DNA of 64,000 bases from UBA60 sp964587885 (GTDB taxonomy: Archaea; Thermoplasmatota; Poseidoniia; Poseidoniales; Poseidoniaceae): positions 1-64,000 of the forward strand of contig CAZPME010000009.1 in assembly GCA_964587885.1 (NCBI GenBank), in the 5' to 3' direction. This document shows, piece by piece, positions 9,382 through 18,400 of the stretch. The notes beneath the pieces are model-generated. The model made no database searches, was not told the DNA's origin, and saw only the letters and a program-made list of their open reading frames with translations. A program made the translations under genes and the position numbers. Positions within the stretch are counted from its first letter, which is position 1. Every line of letters starts with the position of its first letter.

Positions 9382-12265
9382 CTTCATCGTCAAAGTCGGC
9401 GAGGAAGGCATCTATGTCATCATCACTATCCTGATCGGTTTCAATAACTTCAGCAACCAATACGGCATCAGTAACTTCTTCATGCAAATCGGTTTCTTCA
9501 GAAGTAGGAAGTTTTGATTTGGTATTTTCCTTCTTGTCTTCCAAGACAGGTTCTTCCACATTTTGCGGTGCATTTACGGGAGAAATATCCTCTATGATTT
9601 CTGGTTCAAGAATTTCTGCTTCTAATGGAACCGCCGTAGTTTCTTCAATTGGCTCTATGTCAATTGCGGGAGGCAACTCGGTAGAACTACTCTCTACAGT
9701 TGCCGTTGATGGTGTCGAAGAAACAACAATATTGTCTATTTTTTCATTCACATCCGCTGAAGTCCTAGTTGCTGAAATCGGCACAACTACGGGGAGAATT
9801 TCAGCTTCAAATACCTCCTCGCCCTCATAATCATTTCGAGATTCTCTACGGTTTCTGCGCCACTCCGAAACTGCATTTCTTGTTCCTTCGTTTAATACCA
9901 CGATGAGAGATAACAACATCAATCCAATCATTATTGGTACAAACCAATTTTCCTGCATCCATGAAAACATGCCTTCAATTCCTGTCTTCTCTTCTACAAC
10001 AGTAGAGTCAGCACCGACATGCAAAAACCATGAACGCTCAAAGGTAACATCGGAACTCTCTAACCCCGTAACAGCCCAATCTCGTGATTGATTGCGAGTC
10101 AAGGTATATTCCCCAGGCTCAAGCCAGATATTCAGTTCGACATCGTATGGTGAGCGTGGGCCAGTAGTACTCGGATTCGGTGTTAGACAAGTTCCCGCAG
10201 CATTTCCTTGAACATCAAAGCCCCACCAAGCCCCTTCTTCGGTTCCCCCTTGAAAGGTCAATTCGACGCCATTGATGTTGTCTTCCTCATACATGCCATC
10301 TCCATCTTTGTCAAGAGCAAGACGCAAGTTAGCGCCTGTAGGGCAAAGAATGTTGGTTGGAAGTGGCTGGTAATTCATATCAGCAACTACACGTGTCGTC
10401 CCAGCCGGCACCCAGATTTCTTTACGATGAGCGCTGGCTGGTGGGAAGTCCGAACCGCTGCTGAAAACAGCAAATTCACCATCCCAATTGCTGGTTAATT
10501 GATCGCCAGAACGGGTTACTGGATTATCATACAGAATACCTTCTGTCAAATTAACTGCATCCCAAACTGTAACGGCAAAATTATCGGTTTGACCGTCGCC
10601 ATTTGTATCCCGCAATTGATGCAAGGCCAAGGCAACAGCCACCGCCTTTTCGGCATTTACCATTCCATAACCTTGGGCGTAATCTAAAGTTCTCGAATTG
10701 ATGCCAGAATCATTAACCGATGTGGCAAGATTCTCGCCTGTGGTGATACGGTCAGCAGTTAATTTGAGGATTAATTCCGCTTCATGAATAGGACGGGAAG
10801 CGGTCGCCGGAGGTGCTGATCCGGTCGGGTCATGCAGCGAAGGATCTCCCTCTTCAGTTAGGTCCTCATCGACGCTACTCATCTGTAATGTCGGCGCGGC
10901 TTGAAACATTAATGCTACAAGACCGGCAACATGTGGAGTCGCCATACTTGTGCCTGAAATTGCTAGATAATAGTAATCAAGATCGCCAGACCCAATGTCG
11001 CCCGCACCAGTTCCGCCACCGATCATTGTGGCCCGCGCAGCTGCACTCCAAATATCGACCCCAGGTGCCGCAATATCGGGCCATGTAGTGATATCACTAG
11101 CATCTCCTCGACTTGAAAATGAAGACATCCCTACTCCGTTTCTATTAGCAGCCGCGACACCAATCGCCGATGGAACTTTGGCGAAAATATTGGATCGGTC
11201 ATCACTACCGTCACCACCATCATTGCCATTTGCGAAAATAACTGCAACATTATTATCCCAAGACAATTTATCAATAATCTGCACTGTCAAATCGTTGCTA
11301 TCGGCTGAATCGAATGGAAATCCCGGACCCCATGAATTGGTCACTACACGAATATTCCAAGCCGCTTGAGTAGAACTTCCTGGCTCAGAAAGATCGTAGA
11401 CGTATTCGAGGGCAGAATATTCATCAATAGTGAAAACAGCCTCACCCATTGACAAACCAATTAACCAAGAATTAGGTGCAACTCCCAATTTATCATCTGC
11501 AGATGCATCGCCATTACCGGCAACAGTTCCAGCGCAGTGGGTTCCATGACCGCTTGTAGTATCGGTATTTTGCATAGGTAGCCAAACAAAATTAGGCGTG
11601 GCTGAACCAGAACCTTGGTCTAGTTTAGCATTGTAAATCACCTTATCTGTGGGCGAAGGAGTACTGGGATTGGCAGGGCTTTGGGGATTGTAATCCAAGT
11701 CGGGATGCGTTGCATCAATTCCACTATCCAACACAACTACTGTGACTCCATCACCTCGTATCAGTTGGTGCTCACTTGAAGTGGTCATATCTTCACCAAG
11801 AACTTCTCTGTCCCACACATCTCGGGCCGAAATAGTGTCGACTGTTTGATTCATTAGGAACTCAATTGGACTATTCCATTCTACCCATTTCACTGATTCT
11901 TCGCTGGCCAATTCAGCGATTGCACGCGCTGGGCCGGTTGCGAATATTGCCGGGACCACATGAGTTCTATGCAGTGGCACAATTCCGCGTGTAAGGAGAA
12001 AATCGCTTTTCTCTTGCCCGTTTGAACTGTCAGAAAACTGAATAATAACTTGCAAAGTGGCATTTGGTTGGTTGTCACGGAGGACATACTTGAGAGCAGG
12101 ATCTATCGGATCAGGGTGCGATTTGAGAGCCGAAGAGGATTGTTCTTCGGCTACAAATGTTGCTTCATCGGAGTCGGCAGATGGTAGAATAGCCAACCAC
12201 CCTCCGGTGGTTGAGAAAAACAATGTGACGACAAGCAAAACCGCGGCCGAACTGCTACGCATCAT
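9377..12265 (-). CDS. Membrane-anchored subtilisin-like serine protease (S8)
   Basis: A 962-residue exported protease. A signal peptide (about 1-25) is followed by an inhibitor-I9-like propeptide (about 60-130) and the S8 catalytic domain with Asp180 (VVVLDSGID), His240 (SGHGTHCAG), the oxyanion region ANGNDG near 346-348 and Ser440 (SGTSMATPHVAG). A calcium-type DTNGDGQTD motif (553-561) and a beta-rich pre-peptidase C-like region (about 600-750) follow. One membrane helix at about 774-791 anchors it, leaving a cytoplasmic basic stretch and a long, very acidic Glu/Asp/Thr-rich tail of about 150 residues. It probably degrades protein at the cell surface, as expected of a heterotroph living on marine protein. 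It is the last gene of a long minus-strand series. Confidence 0.93.
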   Translation of the reverse strand: MMRSSSAAVLLVVTLFFSTTGGWLAILPSADSDEATFVAEEQSSSALKSHPDPIDPALKYVLRDNQPNATLQVIIQFSDSSNGQEKSDFLLTRGIVPLHRTHVVPAIFATGPARAIAELASEESVKWVEWNSPIEFLMNQTVDTISARDVWDREVLGEDMTTSSEHQLIRGDGVTVVVLDSGIDATHPDLDYNPQSPANPSTPSPTDKVIYNAKLDQGSGSATPNFVWLPMQNTDTTSGHGTHCAGTVAGNGDASADDKLGVAPNSWLIGLSMGEAVFTIDEYSALEYVYDLSEPGSSTQAAWNIRVVTNSWGPGFPFDSADSNDLTVQIIDKLSWDNNVAVIFANGNDGGDGSDDRSNIFAKVPSAIGVAAANRNGVGMSSFSSRGDASDITTWPDIAAPGVDIWSAAARATMIGGGTGAGDIGSGDLDYYYLAISGTSMATPHVAGLVALMFQAAPTLQMSSVDEDLTEEGDPSLHDPTGSAPPATASRPIHEAELILKLTADRITTGENLATSVNDSGINSRTLDYAQGYGMVNAEKAVAVALALHQLRDTNGDGQTDNFAVTVWDAVNLTEGILYDNPVTRSGDQLTSNWDGEFAVFSSGSDFPPASAHRKEIWVPAGTTRVVADMNYQPLPTNILCPTGANLRLALDKDGDGMYEEDNINGVELTFQGGTEEGAWWGFDVQGNAAGTCLTPNPSTTGPRSPYDVELNIWLEPGEYTLTRNQSRDWAVTGLESSDVTFERSWFLHVGADSTVVEEKTGIEGMFSWMQENWFVPIMIGLMLLSLIVVLNEGTRNAVSEWRRNRRESRNDYEGEEVFEAEILPVVVPISATRTSADVNEKIDNIVVSSTPSTATVESSSTELPPAIDIEPIEETTAVPLEAEILEPEIIEDISPVNAPQNVEEPVLEDKKENTKSKLPTSEETDLHEEVTDAVLVAEVIETDQDSDDDIDAFLADFDDED

Positions 12266-12322
12266 GGAGGCGGTGAATCGCGCCTTCTTTCAAGCCTCGC
12301 CTCGCGCGTGCGTAGGCGCATC

Positions 12323-12339
12323 CGGCGCCAAAGGCGCCG
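12323..12339 (-). terminator. GC hairpin abutting the GMP synthase stop codon
   Basis: CGGCGCC-AAA-GGCGCCG is a perfect 7-bp stem with a 3-base loop that begins at the base after the stop codon (12340-12342, minus strand). It could terminate transcription, pause it or protect the 3' end. No strong T tract follows on the minus strand, so a bacterial-type intrinsic terminator is not claimed. Confidence 0.5.
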
Positions 12340-13290
12340 TTACTCCCACTCGATCGTGCCCGGGGGCTTGTTGGTAATATCATAGACAATTCGGTTGACT
12401 GAGCCCTTAACAGCATTAGTAATTCTAGTTGAAATCTTAGTTAATACGGTATGCGGGATTGGTGAATAACGCGCACTCATCCCATCTAAACTTGCAACTG
12501 CTCGAACTACAACCGTTTCCCCATAGGCGCGCACATCACCATGGACTCCAACTGATTTTACCGGCAGCAATGCAGCAAAGTATTGCCACGGCAATTCCAT
12601 TTCACCACGTTCAGCCGCAGCCTCCAATTCCTCTTCGACGATAGCACATGATTCTCGAACTACTTCGACACGCTCGGGAGTTAAATCACCGAGACAACGT
12701 ACCGCCAAACCTGGCCCCGGGAAGGGTTGGCGATTGCTACTCTTAATCTGCAAATGCGCTCCGACCTCTCTAACCTCGTCCTTGTAAAGGTCACGTAGTG
12801 GCTCAACAACTTCCAGAGTCATATCTTCTGGCAGACCCCCAACATTATGATGTGATTTGATGGTATCACGAACACCACCACCTGACTCAATCCAATCAGG
12901 AGCAATAGTACCTTGAATGAGGTATTTTGCACCGACTTTTGCTTGTTCTTCCTCAAAAATGCGTATGAAAAGTTCGCCGATAACCTTGCGCTTTGCCTCC
13001 GGCTCAGTGACTCCCTTTAGAGCGGCAAAATAACGCTCAGCCGCATATACGACAGTGAGATTTAACCCAAGGTCGGATAGCATTGTCTCTATTTCAGCAG
13101 TTTCATCCTTGCGCATGAATCCAGTATCGACGTAGACACAATGGAGTAAGTCTCCAACGGCCATGTTCGCAATTGCGGCTGCTACTGTACTGTCTACTCC
13201 ACCCGAACAGGCGATTACAGCAATATCGTCAACAGTTAACTGCAAAGAAGCGATCGTTTCCTCGACAAAGGATTCGGGAGTGAACATCAT
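12340..13290 (-). CDS. guaAB: GMP synthase ATP-PPase subunit (subunit B)
   Basis: A 316-residue protein with the PP-loop SGGVDS (residues 29-34) and a C-terminal GMP synthetase dimerisation domain with RQPFPGPGLAVR and a KPPGTIEWE end. With ammonia supplied by a glutaminase partner it converts XMP to GMP using ATP. In archaea this enzyme is commonly split in two; the N-terminal glutaminase (subunit A) is not in the window. The ATG overlaps the PurE stop by four bases (ATGA), which suggests translational coupling of two purine biosynthesis steps. A second ATG follows at once. Confidence 0.96.
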   Translation of the reverse strand: MMFTPESFVEETIASLQLTVDDIAVIACSGGVDSTVAAAIANMAVGDLLHCVYVDTGFMRKDETAEIETMLSDLGLNLTVVYAAERYFAALKGVTEPEAKRKVIGELFIRIFEEEQAKVGAKYLIQGTIAPDWIESGGGVRDTIKSHHNVGGLPEDMTLEVVEPLRDLYKDEVREVGAHLQIKSSNRQPFPGPGLAVRCLGDLTPERVEVVRESCAIVEEELEAAAERGEMELPWQYFAALLPVKSVGVHGDVRAYGETVVVRAVASLDGMSARYSPIPHTVLTKISTRITNAVKGSVNRIVYDITNKPPGTIEWE

Positions 13291-13766
13291 AACTCACCTT
13301 GCACTTGCTCGTCTTGAGCTAGAACACGGTCAATTTGAGCCAACTTATCATCGGCTAGAGCAGATGATAAGTTGGAATCTGATAAAGCCAAAATCTGCAC
13401 CGCTAGCAAACCCGCATTGTCGCCGCGGTCTACCCCAACACAGGCAGCTGGAACACCTGGTGGTAATTGAGCGATTGAAAGCAAACTGTCGTATGGAACT
13501 CTTCCACCTACTGGGATGCCGATAACGGGCTTGGTGGTAAGGGCTGCAACTGCTCCAGGTAAGGCTGCGGCTAATCCTGCGCAAGCGATGAAAACTTGGC
13601 ATCCCTCTTCTTCCGCCTCTTTCACTACCGCTTCTACAAAGGCTGGAGAACGATGGGCGCTGGCAACTCGTACTTGGTAAGATATATCAAAACGGTCGAG
13701 TACAGCATTACATTTCTTGACTACCGGCATGTCGGATGAACTACCCATCATTATTGTGACCTGCAT
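13287..13766 (-). CDS. purE: N5-carboxyaminoimidazole ribonucleotide mutase
   Basis: PurE interconverts N5-CAIR and CAIR in purine biosynthesis. The signature GSSSDMPVV at the N-terminus, the VASAHRSP segment with the catalytic His, and the later glycine-rich GLAAALPG segment are all present. The start at 13766 (MQVTIMMGSSS) is preferred because family members begin just before the GSxSD motif; an ATG at 13817 would add a 17-residue tail overlapping the upstream gene. It overlaps guaAB by four bases. No PurK is visible. Confidence 0.94.
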   Translation of the reverse strand: MQVTIMMGSSSDMPVVKKCNAVLDRFDISYQVRVASAHRSPAFVEAVVKEAEEEGCQVFIACAGLAAALPGAVAALTTKPVIGIPVGGRVPYDSLLSIAQLPPGVPAACVGVDRGDNAGLLAVQILALSDSNLSSALADDKLAQIDRVLAQDEQVQGEL

Positions 13767-13791
13767 AATACGGCGACTTGAGGGGGGTTCA

Positions 13792-14397
13792 TCAAATTGC
13801 CGTGCGAAAATGTTCAATCATTTTTTGCCTAACCCGCACCACAGAGCATGGTTGAGATTGATTTTCAGGGATTTCCCAAATCCAGTTTTGCGGCGCTAAA
13901 ATATGGCCGCCGCTATTTATTGTAAGGCCGCCATGGCGGCCAAGATAACGCATGCGTTTGATTACTGAAGGTATCAGCCAAGCAGGTTGGTCTTGCAAAT
14001 TAATCGTCGACTGTGGCCATTCTCGCTGCCATTTTAATAGGCCCTTACTACGCGTCACTTCAATAGTCAACAATTCACGTCCCCGCGCGGCTAATTCGGG
14101 TCCTGGCTCAAGAGCCTCGACCCAGCAATCCAGTAGTCTAAGTGCCAGAAAAATCCGGCCGCAGCGAGCTGCAACTCCGATAGCGCGAGCAATCCAATTA
14201 CCTACAGGCTCAGCATCCAATTCTATAAGACGTAAGATTCTTAATCGCTGGGAAATAGATAATGAAACAATATCACTCATCTCAATTTCAAACTCCATTT
14301 CAAGCCATGGGGCCCGCCAAAAAATCATTACGTCTTGTACCATCCAGTATTTGATTAATCCATGTACATTCTGTGGCAATTCAAGAGTACGATTCAC
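13792..14397 (-). CDS. Unknown protein upstream of purE
   Basis: A 201-residue protein I do not recognise. It is rich in Trp, Arg, Leu and Ile, appears mainly helical, and has no signal peptide or clear membrane helix. It begins with GTG at 14397; an internal ATG 17 codons on is an alternative. Its end lies 25 bases before the purE start in a same-strand series, so it may be co-expressed with purE and guaAB, but the sequence gives no direct functional link. The long frame on the opposite strand here looks like its shadow. Confidence 0.7.
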   Translation of the reverse strand: MNRTLELPQNVHGLIKYWMVQDVMIFWRAPWLEMEFEIEMSDIVSLSISQRLRILRLIELDAEPVGNWIARAIGVAARCGRIFLALRLLDCWVEALEPGPELAARGRELLTIEVTRSKGLLKWQREWPQSTINLQDQPAWLIPSVIKRMRYLGRHGGLTINSGGHILAPQNWIWEIPENQSQPCSVVRVRQKMIEHFRTAI

Positions 14398-14456
14398 ACC
14401 TTGTCATCTTCCATGATATCTTAATGGAATTGAGGAGAGGGGTGTTGAAACTGAAA

Positions 14457-15344
14457 CTACTCTGCTTCGCTATCAGGTAAAGCCCAGTCTGGCCATATGC
14501 ATGATTTACCGGCATTAGACTGCATTATGGCAATTGCTCTCTTTCGCACTACTTGGTTACCATTTTTTGCTAATGCTTCCTTTCGAATTCCGAAATTGGC
14601 GGTATTATTCATTACTAGAAAACATTGGCCGCGTATTCTCTCAACTTCCAATGTAAGAAATTCTTGTGCTATTTTTTCGGAAGCAATACGCCCTTCCTTC
14701 CATGGTAATTCCTCACCTTCATAACGTATCGAAGTGCCTACTTTGATTGGTAATAACCATCTGCTTCCATCATTAGATACTACACTTGACCCGCCCCTAA
14801 GTACGAAGTAGATTGAAACCACCAACAGCAGTGTCCATGCTAAGATACTATCAGAATCCTGATTGCCGGCTAAAGATTTCATACCAAGGTATCCCGTCCC
14901 CAATAAGGAAAATGCAGTCACCATCATCAAGGTCATCCCAGAAAAAGGGCCGGTTCGACGCAATTGCAAGAAAGTAAGGCTACCAGCACTGGCAATCATG
15001 CCAATTTGGGCGCTAACCAATCCCCACTTATCATCGGCTTGATCAAGTAGCAGAATAATAAGAGCGAGTAGCCCACAGCCAATTGAAAATGCTGCAGGGA
15101 ATAGCCATGCAACCGCAAGTGGACGTAAGCGCTGTCGACGCCAGCCATCACAGGAAGATGGCGCAGATAATTCTCGCACCTGTAGGGCCTTGAATATAGC
15201 CACTCTACGCTTATTATGATCCTGCAATGACTCTTTCCAGCGACTCTTGGACCATATCGGACCGTTTGGTGGAATCCACCATTTCTCATCACCAGTTAAG
15301 AAACGCCCTTTCGGCCTTCCGGCCACGCTAGGACCTGCCGACAT
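14457..15344 (-). CDS. Unknown membrane protein, four helices
   Basis: The protein has a basic cytoplasmic N-terminus of about 75 residues, then four hydrophobic segments in the middle third and a hydrophilic C-terminal domain of about 120 residues with an 'IRYEGEELPWKEGRI' segment. I do not recognise a family. The ATG at 15344 is preferred: an ATG at 15410 would overlap the gcvPB end and place a strong hairpin (15360-15384) inside the coding region. The neighbours are gcvPB upstream and another unknown gene 59 bases downstream. Confidence 0.7.
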   Translation of the reverse strand: MSAGPSVAGRPKGRFLTGDEKWWIPPNGPIWSKSRWKESLQDHNKRRVAIFKALQVRELSAPSSCDGWRRQRLRPLAVAWLFPAAFSIGCGLLALIILLLDQADDKWGLVSAQIGMIASAGSLTFLQLRRTGPFSGMTLMMVTAFSLLGTGYLGMKSLAGNQDSDSILAWTLLLVVSIYFVLRGGSSVVSNDGSRWLLPIKVGTSIRYEGEELPWKEGRIASEKIAQEFLTLEVERIRGQCFLVMNNTANFGIRKEALAKNGNQVVRKRAIAIMQSNAGKSCIWPDWALPDSEAE

Positions 15345-15359
15345 ACCTCTGCCTGCACG

Positions 15360-15384
15360 AGAGCGCCTTTGAGCGTGGCGCTCT
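15360..15384 (-). terminator. Hairpin at the gcvPB stop codon
   Basis: Eight-base arms AGAGCGCC (15360-15367) and GGCGCTCT (15377-15384) pair perfectly around a 9-base loop. The 3' arm overlaps the gcvPB stop codon (15383-15385). It resembles the hairpins that abut the guaAB and gcvT stops and is a candidate 3'-end or termination signal. Confidence 0.45.
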
Positions 15385-16879
15385 ATTCTTCGAAAGGATT
15401 GCGAAGACAAAGGTTTCTTGCCGCATGCACTTCATCAACGCGACCCACGGGAGTGGTAGTAGGTGCGGCATGCAGAACAGCAGGGTCTTCCTGCAATACC
15501 TTGACAAAATTTTCAGCAAATTCATCTAGGGTTTCCTTGGATTCGGTCTCAGTAGGTTCAATCATCATACATTCAGGGACGACCAAGGGGAAATATACTG
15601 TCGGAGCCATATATCCGTGATCAAGTAATCCTTTGGCAATATCCATCGCACTGACGCCTTTTTCTTCTTTGAGAGGTAACATCGATAAAGTGAATTCATG
15701 CTTTACAATATCTGCAGGAGCACCATCAACAAAGGCATCTGAGACTCCTAATTCGGTGGCGAAATCATTTATCCTTTGGCGTAGATAATTTGCGTTGAGA
15801 ACTGCGTGTTCACTCATTTGCTCCAATGTGTGACCATATCGGCGATAAAATGCCCAACATCTCACCACCGCTCCAGCATTACCGTGCCATTGCTGAATCT
15901 TGCCGATTGACTGACTCGGTTCATACCAAGTAAACCACCATTCACCGTCGATTGAAATACCATCACCTTGCCTCAGTGGGCGACGTTTCACGATTGGGCT
16001 GGGCAAAAATTCTGCCAAATGCGCCTTCACCCCAATTGGCCCACTACCAGGACCACCGCCACCATGGGGCTGTGAGAAAGTCTTGTGTAGATTGTAATGT
16101 ACAGCATCAAAACCCATTAGACCGGGATTGGTTTTTCCAATAATAGCGTTAAAATTAGCCCCATCATAATACATTTGACCACCGGCAGAATGGACTATAT
16201 CTGCGGCCTCAGCGATTTCGGGCTCAAATATTCCTAATGTATTGGGGTTGGTAATCATCATTGCCGCGGTATCTTCACCAACAACTGCTCGTAATGCCGC
16301 TAAATCTAGTCGACCATCTGTAGAACTAGGAATCTCAATAATGTCATATCCAGCCATTGCCGCGCTTGCTGGGTTGGTGCCATGTGCACTATCGGGAACA
16401 ATGACCTTGTTGCGGCCCTCTTCGCCATTGGCCCTGTGGTATTCCTGAATACAGCGAATAGCGGCAAACTCACCTTGGGCACCGGCTACCGGTTGAAGAG
16501 TTACTTCGTCCATGCCTGAGCAAACGGCCAGCATATTCTGCATCTCATGGAAAATCGCCATCACTCCTTGAATCTGATGCTCGGGTTGAAGTGGATGGAT
16601 ATCCGCAATTCCGGCAAGATCTGCGATTGTTTCATTCACCCTAGGATTATGCTTCATTGTGCATGAACCAAGTGGATAAAACCCTGTGTCAATGCCGAAA
16701 TTGCGGGATGAAAGCCATGTGAAATGTCTTACCACTTCCGACTCCGAAAGTCGCGGCCAACGGGCAGGTGATACTCGTTGCAACTCGGGTGGAATGGCGA
16801 CATTGGATGCACTCATTATCGGCTCTGGCTGAGACCATCCCGAATGTGGCGCTCCGTGTGAATCGAACAAATTACTCAT
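15383..16879 (-). CDS. gcvPB: Glycine dehydrogenase (decarboxylating) subunit 2
   Basis: A 498-residue PLP-binding half of the glycine cleavage P-protein. The PLP lysine is K266 in YNLHKTFSQPHGGGG, followed by the family's glycine-rich loop; SAHGTNPASAAMAGY is also characteristic. With subunit 1 it decarboxylates glycine and passes aminomethyl to lipoyl-GcvH. It overlaps gcvPA by four bases (ATGA). The two-subunit form is typical of archaea and many bacteria. GcvH and lipoamide dehydrogenase are elsewhere; GcvT is 6 kb away on the same strand. Confidence 0.97.
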   Translation of the reverse strand: MSNLFDSHGAPHSGWSQPEPIMSASNVAIPPELQRVSPARWPRLSESEVVRHFTWLSSRNFGIDTGFYPLGSCTMKHNPRVNETIADLAGIADIHPLQPEHQIQGVMAIFHEMQNMLAVCSGMDEVTLQPVAGAQGEFAAIRCIQEYHRANGEEGRNKVIVPDSAHGTNPASAAMAGYDIIEIPSSTDGRLDLAALRAVVGEDTAAMMITNPNTLGIFEPEIAEAADIVHSAGGQMYYDGANFNAIIGKTNPGLMGFDAVHYNLHKTFSQPHGGGGPGSGPIGVKAHLAEFLPSPIVKRRPLRQGDGISIDGEWWFTWYEPSQSIGKIQQWHGNAGAVVRCWAFYRRYGHTLEQMSEHAVLNANYLRQRINDFATELGVSDAFVDGAPADIVKHEFTLSMLPLKEEKGVSAMDIAKGLLDHGYMAPTVYFPLVVPECMMIEPTETESKETLDEFAENFVKVLQEDPAVLHAAPTTTPVGRVDEVHAARNLCLRNPFEE

Positions 16880-18309
16880 GCCCCCATCCTCCTAATAGCT
16901 GCTCCCGACCAGGCTTCTAAATGCGCCCCCAGTAATTTTACTTCAGCCGCGGTATTTTGGTCGGTTACAGTAACTAAAAGCCAATTTTTTCGTTCAGGGA
17001 ACCAATTAGACAAATCGTAACCTCCGATAATTCCCTGCGAATCCATGTATTCCAAACACTCACTAGCAGGACCAGGCAATTCAACCACAAATTCGTTGTA
17101 ATGATGTCCGGATAAATGTGGTAAAGCAATTGTATCAATGGCTGCAAGTTTGGCCTTAGCCAATTGACAAGCCGCCATATTTCGCAGGGCTAGTTGTTCC
17201 AGTCCATCCGGCCCCAATAGCGACATATGCATCGCCCCCATCAATGCAATTAGAGTCTCATTAGTGCAGATATTAGAAGTGGCACGATGGCGACGAATAT
17301 GCTGTTCTCTAGTTGATAGAGTCAAACAATATGCCAAACGTCCTTGCCCATCAACAGAGCGCCCAACAATGCGCCCGGGCATCTGCCTAAGGTACGCATC
17401 ACGACAAGCGAAAATTCCGTAGATTGGCCCGCCATATGTTATCGGACTACCGAAAGGCTGCCCTTCACCTACTACTATATCGGCACCATATTCACCCGGT
17501 GGTGAAATGACCCCAAGACTTGTCGGTTGAACTCCGACAATTAGGGCGGTATTCTGCCCGACAATTTGCTTTAGTTTAGTCAAACCACCATCAAGAATAC
17601 CGAGTGGATTTGGCTGTTCTACATAAATTGCACACGAACCAGTAGCAGCCTCTGCGGCGGCTAAATCAAGTGTTCCATCACTATTGTGAGATATTGTACG
17701 CAATTCAATTCCACCCCCTTGGGTGTAATTGCTAATCACACTCATCCGATGCGGGGGTATTAATTCTGACACATAGACAATGTTTTTCTGTTCAGCCTTG
17801 CGGTTGTGAACTCTTACAGCAGTTGTAATCGCTTCGGCTGCGGCAGTCGAACCATCATAGACGCTAACATTGGAAATAGGCAAGTCACACAACTCGGAAA
17901 TTAAAGTCTGAAATTCCCACATCGCTTGGAGCATTCCTTGACTAACCTCGGGCTGGTATGGTGTATATGCTGTCAAAAACTCGCCACGCCGAATCAATTG
18001 CAGGACTAAAGCGGGAACATAATTGCGATACAATCCCGCACCGAGAAAACTTACCCGTTCGGATAAAGGTGCATTTTTTCCCAGCAATTGCTTCGCATCC
18101 CGCAATACCACCTCTTCGGATTGAGGTTCTGGAAGTGGCAGTTTCCCATCATAGCGCACTCCCTCTGGGATGTCAGAAAACAACTCATCAATCGACTGCA
18201 TTCCAAGTGACGAAAGCATCTCACTTTCCCTTCCCAAATTCGGTAATTGGTCGACCATGGTTGCACCCGAGCGGAGAGCCCAAGCAATGCTGGATTGACG
18301 AGCATCCAT
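16876..18309 (-). CDS. gcvPA: Glycine dehydrogenase (decarboxylating) subunit 1
   Basis: A 477-residue N-terminal half of the glycine cleavage P-protein. It contains the family patterns FLGAGLYRNYVPA, TAYTPYQPEVSQG and YDGSTAAAEA; it lacks the PLP lysine, which lies in subunit 2. It starts with ATG at 18309, divergent from the SDR gene with 91 bases between them, so the promoter should be in that gap. I saw no tandem glycine-riboswitch-like structure there. Confidence 0.97.
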   Translation of the reverse strand: MDARQSSIAWALRSGATMVDQLPNLGRESEMLSSLGMQSIDELFSDIPEGVRYDGKLPLPEPQSEEVVLRDAKQLLGKNAPLSERVSFLGAGLYRNYVPALVLQLIRRGEFLTAYTPYQPEVSQGMLQAMWEFQTLISELCDLPISNVSVYDGSTAAAEAITTAVRVHNRKAEQKNIVYVSELIPPHRMSVISNYTQGGGIELRTISHNSDGTLDLAAAEAATGSCAIYVEQPNPLGILDGGLTKLKQIVGQNTALIVGVQPTSLGVISPPGEYGADIVVGEGQPFGSPITYGGPIYGIFACRDAYLRQMPGRIVGRSVDGQGRLAYCLTLSTREQHIRRHRATSNICTNETLIALMGAMHMSLLGPDGLEQLALRNMAACQLAKAKLAAIDTIALPHLSGHHYNEFVVELPGPASECLEYMDSQGIIGGYDLSNWFPERKNWLLVTVTDQNTAAEVKLLGAHLEAWSGAAIRRMGA

Positions 18310-18400
18310 GAATCTTACCGAAGGATGGCTTCAAATTACATCGTTGGTTATTGGATAAGTTCTTCAAGTTGATGCAACAATAGGTGTTCGGAGGAAGCCC

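Noticed and set aside
9346..9400. Possible box C/D small RNA around GATGATGA
   Set aside because: There is a C-box-like RTGATGA but no D box (CTGA) at a suitable distance; the run belongs to a tandem duplication.
13952..14416. Plus-strand frame opposite the unknown 13792-14397 gene
   Set aside because: It has no ribosome binding site or motif, and the minus-strand series continues through it with short gaps; treated as shadow, though certainty is moderate.
18310..18400. Glycine riboswitch upstream of gcvPA
   Set aside because: The 91-base gap is too short and shows no tandem aptamer-like structure.
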